Below the pieces are notes generated by a model that had not been told where the DNA came from, ran no database searches, and worked only from the letters and a program-made list of their open reading frames with translations. Both the position numbers and the translations under genes were made by a program. Source: Clostridiales bacterium UBA7011 (GTDB taxonomy: Bacteria; Bacillota; Clostridia; Oscillospirales; Butyricicoccaceae). From it: a stretch of DNA of 31,017 bases. How positions within the stretch are numbered: the stretch's first letter is position 1; each line of letters begins with the position of its first letter. Below are positions 7,571 to 15,018 of this stretch, piece by piece. The stretch spans positions 1-31,017 of the forward strand of contig DJXF01000035.1 in the NCBI GenBank assembly GCA_002449635.1, written 5' to 3'.

Positions 7571-8470
7571 ATGACGCAGGCGCATACCGGAACAAAACGA
7601 AGAATTCTGATCGGCGTGCTGTCGGCGCTCCTGCTCATCGCGGGACTGTCTGCCCGCAGCCTGTGGCGTTCGGCGCACGATTTGTGTGTCACGCAGTATA
7701 CACTGACGGAGGACACGCTCACGGCGCCGCTGCGCATTGTACAGCTGACCGATCTGCACAACAGCGTGTTCGGGGAAGACAATGAACGGCTGATTGAAAC
7801 GGTGCGGGCGCAGCAGCCCGATGCGATTTTTCTCACGGGGGATATGGTGAATTATCCGGATGCGGATTTGTCGATTGCCGTTCACGCCGTGGAGCAGCTG
7901 TCCGGCATCGCGCCGGTGTATTTGTCCTACGGCAATCATGAGAGCGAATATGAGGCGGCGTACGGAACAGATTTGCAGGAGGTTTTTTCACAGGCGGGCG
8001 CACAGGTGCTCGACCTGACGTATACGGATACCGAACTGTCCGGACAGCGTGTGCGCATCGGCGGCGGCTACGGTTATGGTCTGCCCGAATCGGACGCTGA
8101 ACGGGAGGAACGGGAGGAATGGAAGCAGGAAAGCCGCTTTTTGCGCGAATTTGAGCGCACGGAACGCTGCAAGCTGCTGCTTTGGCACATGCCGGTCAGC
8201 TGGAGCTGCTACGGCAGTCTGGATTGCTGGGATGCCGACGTGGTATTTTCGGGTCACGTGCACGGCGGACAGGTCATCCTGCCGCTGATCGGCGGATTGT
8301 ATGCCCCCGACCAGGGCTGGTTTCCGGGAAGACTCTGGGGCCTGTTCCGCTCGAAGGACGGCGCACACACGCTGGTGCTGTCGCGCGGTCTGGGCAATTC
8401 CAATCATCTGCCGCGGTTTAACAATGTGCCGGAGGTTGTGACGGTCGATCTGCAGCCGGCGGACAGCTGA
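7571..8470 (+). CDS. Membrane-anchored metallophosphoesterase (YkuE/YaeI type)
   Basis: A 299-residue protein. One N-terminal membrane segment (about residues 11-28) anchors a calcineurin-like phosphoesterase domain. Metal-binding motifs are in order: DLH (61-63), GDMVN (90-94), GNHE (121-124), a WHMP histidine and GHVHGGQ. Relatives hydrolyse phosphate esters of lipids or small molecules at the outer membrane face; the exact substrate cannot be told. ATG with GAGGGG upstream, following the flavodiiron terminator. It converges on the tRNA operon, whose terminators lie just beyond its stop. Confidence 0.88.
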   Translation: MTQAHTGTKRRILIGVLSALLLIAGLSARSLWRSAHDLCVTQYTLTEDTLTAPLRIVQLTDLHNSVFGEDNERLIETVRAQQPDAIFLTGDMVNYPDADLSIAVHAVEQLSGIAPVYLSYGNHESEYEAAYGTDLQEVFSQAGAQVLDLTYTDTELSGQRVRIGGGYGYGLPESDAEREEREEWKQESRFLREFERTERCKLLLWHMPVSWSCYGSLDCWDADVVFSGHVHGGQVILPLIGGLYAPDQGWFPGRLWGLFRSKDGAHTLVLSRGLGNSNHLPRFNNVPEVVTVDLQPADS

Positions 8471-8488
8471 CATGGGAAACAGATTGGA

Positions 8489-8512
8489 CAAAAAAGCCGG
8501 CAAACAGCCGGC
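8489..8512 (-). terminator. Second (backup) terminator of the tRNA operon
   Basis: GCCGGC (8496-8501) pairs with GCCGGC (8507-8512); on the minus strand a run of seven T follows. It lies 21 bases beyond the main terminator. Confidence 0.6.
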
Positions 8513-8532
8513 GCAAAAAAGGATTCGGACAC

Positions 8533-8568
8533 AAAAAAACGCCGCCGACGGAAAACCATCGGCGGCGT
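8533..8568 (-). terminator. Main terminator of the tRNA operon
   Basis: A 10-bp stem, ACGCCGCCGA (8539-8548) with TCGGCGGCGT (8559-8568), followed on the minus strand by seven T. It starts directly after the CCA end of tRNA-Lys. Confidence 0.88.
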
Positions 8569-8644
8569 TGGTGGCTCATCGGGGGTTCGAACCCCGGACC
8601 CTCTGCTTAAAAGGCAGATGCTCTACCTGCTGAGCTAATGAACC
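8569..8644 (-). tRNA. tRNA-Lys (UUU)
   Basis: A 76-nt cloverleaf: acceptor GGTTCAT/ATGAGCC (one G-U pair), D-arm AGCTCAGCAGGTAGAGC, anticodon stem TCTGC/GCAGA with loop CTTTTAA (anticodon TTT), and T-loop GGTTCGAACCCC. CCA is encoded. It is the last gene of the five-tRNA operon. Confidence 0.96.
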
Positions 8645-8648
8645 GGAT

Positions 8649-8723
8649 TGGCTGGGGCGGCAGGAATCGAACCTGCGATACTAGAGTCAAAGTCTGGTGC
8701 CTTAACCTCTTGGCGACGCCCCA
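8649..8723 (-). tRNA. tRNA-Gln (UUG)
   Basis: A 75-nt cloverleaf: acceptor TGGGGCG/CGCCCCA, D-arm CGCCAAGAGGTTAAGGC, anticodon loop CTTTGAC (anticodon TTG), T-loop GGTTCGAATCC, CCA encoded, discriminator G. The anticodon stem CCAGA/TCTAG has a C-A mismatch at its second pair. It lies 4 bases upstream of tRNA-Lys. Confidence 0.95.
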
Positions 8724-8756
8724 GTATCGGCAGGAGGATGTCAACAGCTCCTGTAT

Positions 8757-8791
8757 AAAAATGTTCTTCACGATGCAGACACCGTGAAGAA
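8757..8791 (-). terminator. Terminator-like hairpin inside the tRNA operon
   Basis: TTCTTCACG (8764-8772) pairs with CGTGAAGAA (8783-8791); on the minus strand it is followed by CATTTTTATAC. It lies between tRNA-His and tRNA-Gln, so it could partly stop transcription before the last two tRNAs or act in processing. Confidence 0.45.
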
Positions 8792-8798
8792 GAAAAAA

Positions 8799-8876
<78 letters not shown>

Positions 8877-8915
8877 ATATGAAACTATCTTCGCACACCT
8901 GCTTGCTCATTTGAG

Positions 8916-8992
<77 letters not shown>

Positions 8993-9025
8993 ATACCAGT
9001 TGTGCCTGCATGTGAGGGACTCAAA

Positions 9026-9099
9026 TGGAGCGGGTGATGGGAATCGAACCCACGTGTTCAGCTTGGAAGGCTGACATTCTACCATTGAACTACACCCGC
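9026..9099 (-). tRNA. tRNA-Gly (UCC)
   Basis: A 74-nt cloverleaf: acceptor GCGGGTG/CACCCGC, D-arm AGTTCAATGGTAGAAT, anticodon stem TCAGC/GCTGA with loop CTTCCAA (anticodon TCC), T-loop GGTTCGATTCC, discriminator T and CCA encoded. It is first in the operon, about 22 bases after the -10 element. Confidence 0.96.
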
Positions 9100-9121
9100 A
9101 GGTTTTTCACAATGCTTATAT

Positions 9122-9150
9122 AGTATACCAATCTGAGGTAGGGTTGTCAA
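9122..9150 (-). promoter_or_regulatory. Consensus sigma-A promoter of the tRNA operon
   Basis: On the minus strand: TTGACA (9145-9150), 17-base spacer, TATACT (9122-9127). It drives Gly-Arg-His-Gln-Lys. Confidence 0.9.
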
Positions 9151-9195
9151 TAGTTATTTTACAGGTTTTGTGAAAAAAACGTCGTCAGCGGTCGG

Positions 9196-9423
9196 TTAGG
9201 ACATCGCCGCAATGGCTGCATAGTGCTGGTACATCGTTGTGCCGAGGGTCAGTACGAAAATCAGAATCAGCAGACGGATGCACCACGTCAGCAGGCGCTG
9301 CTTCTTTCTGCATTCCGCGCTGTCCCCGCGCTCCTTGAGCGCATTGACCTGCCGCATCAGTGCGAGTGTGGGAATCAGTGCGGCAACAAGAGCACCGATC
9401 AGGGCGAGTCTCCACCATTCCAT
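9196..9423 (-). CDS. Small two-helix membrane protein, 75 aa
   Basis: ATG with AAGGAG about seven bases upstream. Two hydrophobic segments (about residues 4-23 and 47-65) are separated by a charged, coiled stretch with KERGDSAECRKKQ. No family is recognised. It lies 67 bases after clpE on the same strand, with a strong hairpin but no T run between, so it probably ends the truA-clpE operon. The open frame extends upstream through clpE in another frame, which is not meaningful. Downstream of the stop a run of seven T is present, though without a clear stem. Confidence 0.65.
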   Translation of the reverse strand: MEWWRLALIGALVAALIPTLALMRQVNALKERGDSAECRKKQRLLTWCIRLLILIFVLTLGTTMYQHYAAIAAMS

Positions 9424-9449
9424 GTCTGGTCTCCTTATCTTTGGTGTCA

Positions 9450-9477
9450 CCCCGTCCGGCTTTTGCGCCGGACGGGG
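9450..9477. other. Stable stem-loop between clpE and the small membrane gene
   Basis: An 11-bp perfect stem, CCCCGTCCGGC (9450-9460) with GCCGGACGGGG (9467-9477), and a 6-base loop. On the minus (coding) strand no T run follows, so it looks more like an mRNA processing or stabilising element, or a weak terminator. Confidence 0.6.
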
Positions 9478-9490
9478 AATTTTGGTATCA

Positions 9491-11833
9491 TCAGATGGTT
9501 TGAATGTGCACGCCGGTGTCATCCGCCGTGACATGTGCGCCGGAGAGCGGACGCTCCCAGGCGGCAATGATCCGGTTGGCGAGCTCATCTTCGACGTTGC
9601 GCTCGATCGAACGGCGCAGATTGCGTGCGCCGAACTTGATGGAGAACGAATCCTCCACGAGGTAGTCGACAAGCGCGTCGTCCCAGGTCAGACGCACGCC
9701 GTTTTCCGCCATCGTATCGCGCAGCTGTCCCAGCATAATCGCGGCAATGCTGCGGAAATCATCCTTCGTGAGGTGGTCGAACGAAATGATATCGTCAATG
9801 CGGTTGAGGAATTCCGGCCGCATTATTTCCTCCAGCGCCTTGACCATGCGCTGCTCGTTCTGCTCCGAAAGCGTGCGCCCGAAGCCGACCGAACCGCCGG
9901 AGCGGTCAGAGCCTGCATTGGAGGTCATGACGATGATCGTGTGCTCGAACGAAACCGTGCGGCCCTGCGCATCGGTGATGCGTCCGTCGTCGAGTACCTG
10001 CAGCAGGATGTTGAGCACATCCGGATGCGCCTTTTCGATTTCATCGAACAGAACGACCGCGTACGGCCGGCGGCGGATTTTCTCGGTCAGCTGACCGGCT
10101 TCATCGAAGCCGACATAGCCCGGAGGCGAGCCGATCAGACGGGAAACCGTATGCTTCTCCATATATTCCGACATATCCAGACGAATGAGCGCCTCGGGCG
10201 TGTCGAACAGATCCTCCGCGAGCGCCTTGACGAGCTCGGTTTTGCCCACGCCGGTCGGACCGACAAACAGGAAGGAAACCGGCTTGTGCTTGGGGCTGAT
10301 GCCCGCGCGCGAGCGGCGAACGGCGTGAGCCACAGCTGTGACAGCGCGCTCCTGCCCGACAACGCGGCGGTGCAGACGCTCCTCCAGACCGGTCAGGCGG
10401 GAAAACTCCTGCTCACAGACCTTGGAGGCGGGAACACCCGTCCACAGCTCGATGACCGAGGCGAGATGTTCGCTCCCCAGCTCCGGCACAGGGAGCTTGC
10501 GCAGCGCGGCCAGCTTATCCTCCGTCTGCAGAGCCAGACTTTTCAGCTCTGCCATGTGCTCGTAGACTTCGTTGTTCTGCTCCTGCTGCAGCAGGTCTTC
10601 CTGCTCGCGCTGAATCGCGTCCAGCTTGTCGGACAGCTCGGGAATCTGTGCAGTCGCGGGATTGTCGAGGTTCAGGCGGGAGCACGCCTCGTCGATGAGG
10701 TCAATCGCCTTGTCCGGCAGATAGCGGTCGGTGATGTAGCGCTCGGACAGCGCTGCCGCCTGCTGGCAGATTTCATCGGAAATGTGCACGCCGTGGAATG
10801 TTTCGTAGTAGCTGCGCACACCCATGAGGATTTTGGCAGTTTCTGCGATTGACGGCTCAGCGATGGATACCGGCTGGAAACGGCGCTCCAGCGCCGCGTC
10901 TTTTTCGATATATTTGCGGTATTCCGCATAGGTGGTTGCACCGATGACCTGAATTTCGCCGCGGGAGAGGGCGGGCTTGAGGATGTTGGCGGCATTCATC
11001 GAGCCCTCCGCGTCACCTGCACCGACAATGTTGTGCACCTCGTCGATTACGAGGATGATGTTACCGAGCGACTTGACCTCGTTGATGAGCCCCTTCATGC
11101 GGCCTTCAAACTGTCCGCGGAACTGGGTGCCTGCGACGAGTGCGGTCAGGTCGAGCAGATGAATTTCCTTGTTTTTCAGCTTATACGGCACATCGCCGTT
11201 TGCAATGCGCATGGCGAGACCTTCGGCGACGGCGGTTTTGCCGACACCCGGCTCACCGATGAGGCACGGGTTGTTTTTCTGGCGGCGGTTGAGAATCTGA
11301 ATCACGCGCTCGGTTTCGCTTTCCCTGCCGACAATGGCATCCAGCTCACCCCGGCGCGCGCGCGCGGTCAAATCGGTGCAGTAGGCCGAGAGGTTTTTGC
11401 GCTTTTTCGCCTCCTGCTTGCGGCGGCGCTGTTCGTCACGGCTGCTGCCTTCGCCTACATCCGGACGCGGCGTAGACGGGTCGCCCTGCTGCGAAAACAT
11501 TTTTTCCAGGAACGGGAAGGTGTGCGTGCGCCCGAATTCAAACGCGTCATCCGCCTCCTGCTGTGCACTGCCGTCAGCCGGCAGCGCATCGTCATCCTCG
11601 TCCTCGCCGTCCATTTCTGCGAGGGCGTGCATATTGGTCATTTCATCTGTCAGCTGTTCGAGGTCATCGTCCGTGATGCCCATCTGGCGCATCAGTCCGT
11701 CAATCGGCTTGAGCCCCAGCTCACGGGCACATTTGAGGCAATAGCCCTCGTTGGAGGCGGAACCCTCCTCCAGCTTGGAAATAAAGACGACTGCCACATT
11801 TTTGTGGCAGCGGGAACAAAGTGGCATATGCAT
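9491..11833 (-). CDS. clpE: Clp protease ATPase with N-terminal zinc finger (ClpE type)
   Basis: A 780-residue AAA+ unfoldase. Instead of the Clp-N repeats it starts with a zinc finger, Cys6/Cys9/Cys32/Cys35, spaced CX2CX22CX2C as in ClpE. The first AAA+ domain has Walker A GEPGVGKT (193-200) and Walker B VIDEVHN (262-268). A charged coiled linker follows (about 400-447). The second AAA+ domain has GPTGVGKT (525-532), LFDEIEKAHPD (595-605) and a VGF loop (649-651) of the kind that docks ClpP. It should feed damaged proteins to ClpP in the cytoplasm. ATG 11833 has AAAGGA ten bases upstream; a second ATG two codons on is possible. No CtsR-like repeat is seen in the 64-base gap upstream. Confidence 0.9.
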   Translation of the reverse strand: MHMPLCSRCHKNVAVVFISKLEEGSASNEGYCLKCARELGLKPIDGLMRQMGITDDDLEQLTDEMTNMHALAEMDGEDEDDDALPADGSAQQEADDAFEFGRTHTFPFLEKMFSQQGDPSTPRPDVGEGSSRDEQRRRKQEAKKRKNLSAYCTDLTARARRGELDAIVGRESETERVIQILNRRQKNNPCLIGEPGVGKTAVAEGLAMRIANGDVPYKLKNKEIHLLDLTALVAGTQFRGQFEGRMKGLINEVKSLGNIILVIDEVHNIVGAGDAEGSMNAANILKPALSRGEIQVIGATTYAEYRKYIEKDAALERRFQPVSIAEPSIAETAKILMGVRSYYETFHGVHISDEICQQAAALSERYITDRYLPDKAIDLIDEACSRLNLDNPATAQIPELSDKLDAIQREQEDLLQQEQNNEVYEHMAELKSLALQTEDKLAALRKLPVPELGSEHLASVIELWTGVPASKVCEQEFSRLTGLEERLHRRVVGQERAVTAVAHAVRRSRAGISPKHKPVSFLFVGPTGVGKTELVKALAEDLFDTPEALIRLDMSEYMEKHTVSRLIGSPPGYVGFDEAGQLTEKIRRRPYAVVLFDEIEKAHPDVLNILLQVLDDGRITDAQGRTVSFEHTIIVMTSNAGSDRSGGSVGFGRTLSEQNEQRMVKALEEIMRPEFLNRIDDIISFDHLTKDDFRSIAAIMLGQLRDTMAENGVRLTWDDALVDYLVEDSFSIKFGARNLRRSIERNVEDELANRIIAAWERPLSGAHVTADDTGVHIQTI

Positions 11834-11897
11834 AAGGGTAATATCCTTTCCGGGGCGCGGCGGACAAACCGCCTGCCCGCATGAACCGGCAGTGACG

Positions 11898-12590
11898 TCA
11901 GGCGTCAGCCGGAGTGGCTTCAAACAGAGATACGCCGTCATTCCAGCCGACGAGCTGGCGGGCAATGGAGGAATGCTCCATGACGGACGGCGAAAGGAAT
12001 CCCGCGTCGGAATAGACCGCGGGGACAAACAGCTTCATCGCCCACAGCACACAGGTGCACAGGACAAGTCCGCTCAGTGCGCCGAGCAGACAGCCCAGCA
12101 GGGCATTGAACGAGTGCAGCACCGGCAGATGGGTCAGCAGTCCGAGCGCCGAGGCAATCAGATGAATCACCAGCTTGACGATGCAGTAGGCGACGAAAAA
12201 GACCAGAATATACGCGACGGCCTCGCCGACGGAGAGGGAAATCGCATCGGTCAGCACCTGCTGCGGGTTTTCACTCGTCTGCAGCGCGCTGAGCGACACG
12301 CCGTGAGCGGCGAGAATGCTTTGCAGATAGCTGGACACGCCGCCCCACGCTTCCTCCACGGAATCGACCGTCTGCGTCAGCTGCGGCATGGTCTCGCTGA
12401 TGGAGTCGGTCATGTGAGGCGCGAGCAGCCGGCCAACCGGCTGCTTGAAGTGCGACGCGGCGATGAGCGCGGCGATCAGGGAGATCAGAGAGCCGCAGGT
12501 GTAGGCAGCGGTGACCACAAATCCTCTGCGCAGTCCCAGCAGCGCATACAGTGCGATGATGGTCAGAATAATCCAGTCAACTGTGGTCAT
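11898..12590 (-). CDS. CvpA family membrane protein
   Basis: A 230-residue protein with four or so membrane helices and the CvpA start pattern (VDWIILTIIALYALLGLRRGF, seen in two parts at residues 4-24): an Asp at the first helix, then a GxRRGF-type turn. A soluble amphipathic stretch (about 58-110) precedes two C-terminal helices. The family is named after colicin V production, but its general role in the envelope is poorly defined. ATG with AAAGGA upstream. It follows the DUF5711 gene after 41 bases on the same strand and precedes clpE, so they are probably one transcript. Confidence 0.8.
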   Translation of the reverse strand: MTTVDWIILTIIALYALLGLRRGFVVTAAYTCGSLISLIAALIAASHFKQPVGRLLAPHMTDSISETMPQLTQTVDSVEEAWGGVSSYLQSILAAHGVSLSALQTSENPQQVLTDAISLSVGEAVAYILVFFVAYCIVKLVIHLIASALGLLTHLPVLHSFNALLGCLLGALSGLVLCTCVLWAMKLFVPAVYSDAGFLSPSVMEHSSIARQLVGWNDGVSLFEATPADA

Positions 12591-12631
12591 AACAAATTCG
12601 TCCTTTCTAAAAAAAACAGCGGCCCTGCCGA

Positions 12632-13891
12632 TCAGCTGTCGCCGGCAGTGATATCTTTCAGGGGATTGCCGATGGTAAGTACACGAGCCTGACTGCTGAA
12701 CAGTGCAATGGCTGTGCCGCCGGAGCGCATGTATACGCGGGAAACACCCATGAGGTTATCCTGGCGGTCGATTTCCCGCAGGCTTTTGGAATAAAAGGTG
12801 ACGGTATCACCCGACAAAACGGCGAGACGGCCGTCGGAATAGCTGATGGAGTCCGGCTCAGCGGGCAGGCTGAGCGGCTTGCGCGAGGCGGTGCCGCGCG
12901 CGTTGATGAGCACAATGTCCGCCCGGCTGGACTGGGAATATGATTGGGTTGCCAGCGCGGCACAGTCGCCCGAAAGATCAAACGCAATCAGAGAATCGGA
13001 GCTGTATTCCATGCGGTAGCGCATCTGTCCGCTGCGCGAGAGAACATAGGTGGCGTTGTCGCACACGGCACAGACGGTGTTGCTTCCGAGATATTTCATG
13101 CCGAGAACCAGACTGCCGTTCATATCAATGCCGATGACGGATTCGCTTTCTCCCGGCGTTTCGGTCGAGGCGATGTCGGTGAAAAACAGCCGCGTGGTGA
13201 GAGACAGACCCTCCTGCCGGAAGCAGAACAGCGCAAGCCGCTTTCCGTCCGGCGAGAGCACCGCCGACATAATATAATAGTCGGGCGACGACCATTTATA
13301 CAGCTGTTCGTTGTCGATATTGTAGACGGTGACAGCGCTTTTGAAGCCCGCTTCGTCGGTGACAATGGCGACACTGCCGTTGGCGGCGATATCTGCGTTG
13401 GTCACGGGCGATTTCATCGTCTGTGAATACAGCTCGGAGAGCGTATTGGTGACGGTGAAGCGGTATGCGCCGCGGTCAAATACCAGCAGGTACTGGTTGG
13501 AGGCGCGCATCACCGGATTGGCGTAGGACAATCCCATCTCCATCTGAGAATAGTTGCTCGGCAGCTCAAAATTGAGCGTTTTGTCGCCGCAGATTGCCAG
13601 TCCGTTGCCGAACGGCAGAATACAGCGGTTTGTGCCGGACGGATAGGAGATGAGCGAGGTGTCGCCTGCGGAAACCTGGGATGCCGCTTTGAGCGAGGAG
13701 CGGATGTTGTGCAGACTCGCGGGGGTAAACAGCTGCAGGTTGAGCAGGAAAAACAGCGCGGAGACGGCGGCGAGCAGCCAGCCGACAGCGCGGCGGATGC
13801 GGTAAATGATACGCAGCCGTGAATCGCTGCTGTTTTCCAGCAGATAATCGCGCCGTGATTTCCGGCGCGAAAAAAGAAGTTTTTTTGTCAT
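12632..13891 (-). CDS. DUF5711-like membrane-anchored beta-propeller protein
   Basis: A 419-residue protein. After a basic N-terminus with SRRKSRRDYLLENSSDSR, one membrane helix (about residues 35-55) leads to a large extracellular part of repeated beta blades (patterns such as NGSVAIVTDE, SPDGKRLALF and YSDGRLAVLSG), like WD40/YVTN-type propellers. The family is common in Clostridia next to truA/cvpA-type genes, with unknown function. ATG 13891 has GGGAGGA upstream and overlaps the truA stop by four bases (ATGA), so translation is coupled to truA. A longer frame back to 13915 lacks a ribosome site. Confidence 0.75.
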   Translation of the reverse strand: MTKKLLFSRRKSRRDYLLENSSDSRLRIIYRIRRAVGWLLAAVSALFFLLNLQLFTPASLHNIRSSLKAASQVSAGDTSLISYPSGTNRCILPFGNGLAICGDKTLNFELPSNYSQMEMGLSYANPVMRASNQYLLVFDRGAYRFTVTNTLSELYSQTMKSPVTNADIAANGSVAIVTDEAGFKSAVTVYNIDNEQLYKWSSPDYYIMSAVLSPDGKRLALFCFRQEGLSLTTRLFFTDIASTETPGESESVIGIDMNGSLVLGMKYLGSNTVCAVCDNATYVLSRSGQMRYRMEYSSDSLIAFDLSGDCAALATQSYSQSSRADIVLINARGTASRKPLSLPAEPDSISYSDGRLAVLSGDTVTFYSKSLREIDRQDNLMGVSRVYMRSGGTAIALFSSQARVLTIGNPLKDITAGDS

Positions 13892-14685
13892 AACAGTCCT
13901 CCCGGTGCGCTCCATTCGTCCGTCAGATGAAACGGGTCGAGCGCGGGTGTGCCGTCATACCACAGCCGGCTCATATACAGCCCCTGCGGGGGCAGGGTCG
14001 GTCCGGCCTGCTCGCGGTCGCCGCTGTCGAGAATGCGCCGGATTTCATCCGGCGGAAAGCGCCCCTGACCGGCGTACAGCAGGGTGCCGGAGATGGCGCG
14101 CACCATATTGTACAGGAAGCCGTCCGCGGAAACGCGGATGCGGACGAACGGCCCGGCAGTGTCCGCCTCACAGGTAAAAATTTCGCGCACCGTCGACTTG
14201 ACGGGCGTGCCCATCGAGCGGACAGCGGCAAAATCCTGCCGGCCGATAAAATGCTGAGCGGCGCGCTGCATGGCATCCACATCCAGCGGATACGGGTAAA
14301 AATAGCTGCGTCCGACAGCAAACGGGTCGCGCAGCCTGCCCGGATAGATCAGATAGGTGTATTCCTTGCGCGTGCAGGAAAAGCGCGCGTCGAACGAATC
14401 GGGAACAACGGCGGCGCCGGACACCGCAATATCCATCGGAAGACGGGAATTGACGGCGAGCGGAAGCCGCTCCATCGGAATCGAGCAGTCGGCGTGGAAA
14501 TTGGCGACATAGCGGCGGGCGTGTACACCCGCATCCGTGCGGCCGGCACCGGAAACCGATACGTCTTGTCCGAGGACCGTCCGGAGTGCATCCGTGACCG
14601 TCTGCTGAACCGTGACCGCGTTTTTCTGTGTCTGCCATCCGTGGTAGGCCGTGCCGTCATAGCTGAGAATGATGGCGATATTCAA
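13888..14685 (-). CDS. truA: tRNA pseudouridine(38-40) synthase TruA
   Basis: A 265-residue enzyme that isomerises U38-U40 in tRNA anticodon arms. Visible motifs are LSYDGTAYHGWQ (7-18), the catalytic GAGRTDAGVHA (46-56, Asp51 the nucleophile), and the C-terminal FLYNMVRAISGTLL. Length fits the family. The start is assigned to TTG 14685 because the conserved N-terminus begins there and AGGAAAGG lies 11 bases upstream; the longer open frame is not conserved. It is the first gene of the minus operon; the DUF5711 gene overlaps it by four bases. Confidence 0.94.
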   Translation of the reverse strand: MNIAIILSYDGTAYHGWQTQKNAVTVQQTVTDALRTVLGQDVSVSGAGRTDAGVHARRYVANFHADCSIPMERLPLAVNSRLPMDIAVSGAAVVPDSFDARFSCTRKEYTYLIYPGRLRDPFAVGRSYFYPYPLDVDAMQRAAQHFIGRQDFAAVRSMGTPVKSTVREIFTCEADTAGPFVRIRVSADGFLYNMVRAISGTLLYAGQGRFPPDEIRRILDSGDREQAGPTLPPQGLYMSRLWYDGTPALDPFHLTDEWSAPGGLL

Positions 14686-14709
14686 AGGACTGAGTTTCCT
14701 TTCCTGAAA

Positions 14710-14718
14710 AGTATAACA
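14710..14718 (-). promoter_or_regulatory. Extended -10 promoter of the truA operon
   Basis: On the minus strand TGTTATACT, an extended -10 (TGn-TATACT), about 25 bases before the TTG. No good -35 is seen 17 bases upstream, but TTCACA lies a few bases too far. Confidence 0.45.
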
Positions 14719-15018
14719 GGCGGCTATTACAAAAGTGTGAACAATTGTGAACGCAGTTAAAATTATTTTGCCGAAACAGCAAAAAAAGTCAAAATTTTCT
14801 GGAGTTCTTTTCCTGTCTATTATAGAATACAGACCTCGGCAGAAAAATGCAACGGGCAATGTGGCAATTTTTCTGTTTTTATGGTACGATATCATTGATT
14901 TGTTATCGGAACCGGCAGGATGACCGGTTCTTCATACGATGTTCCATCCCGCGCGGAAACATGCGCCGTACGAAGGCGGCTGCCCGCGTTATCATATCTA
15001 AAATGAGGTGCAATCTTT
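14719..15018. other. Gap between divergent truA and ftsK, no gene seen
   Basis: AT-rich with no supported ORF. An inverted repeat GTGAACAATTGTGAAC with palindromic core ACAATTGT lies at about 14737-14753, upstream of the truA -10 element. A short ACCGG/CCGGT hairpin at about 14910-14928 precedes ftsK. No convincing sigma-A promoter for ftsK could be picked by eye. Confidence 0.4.

Noticed and set aside
9239..10852. A 537-codon + strand frame across clpE
   Set aside because: It mirrors the clpE coding frame and includes Arg/His-rich low-complexity translation; there is no start signal.
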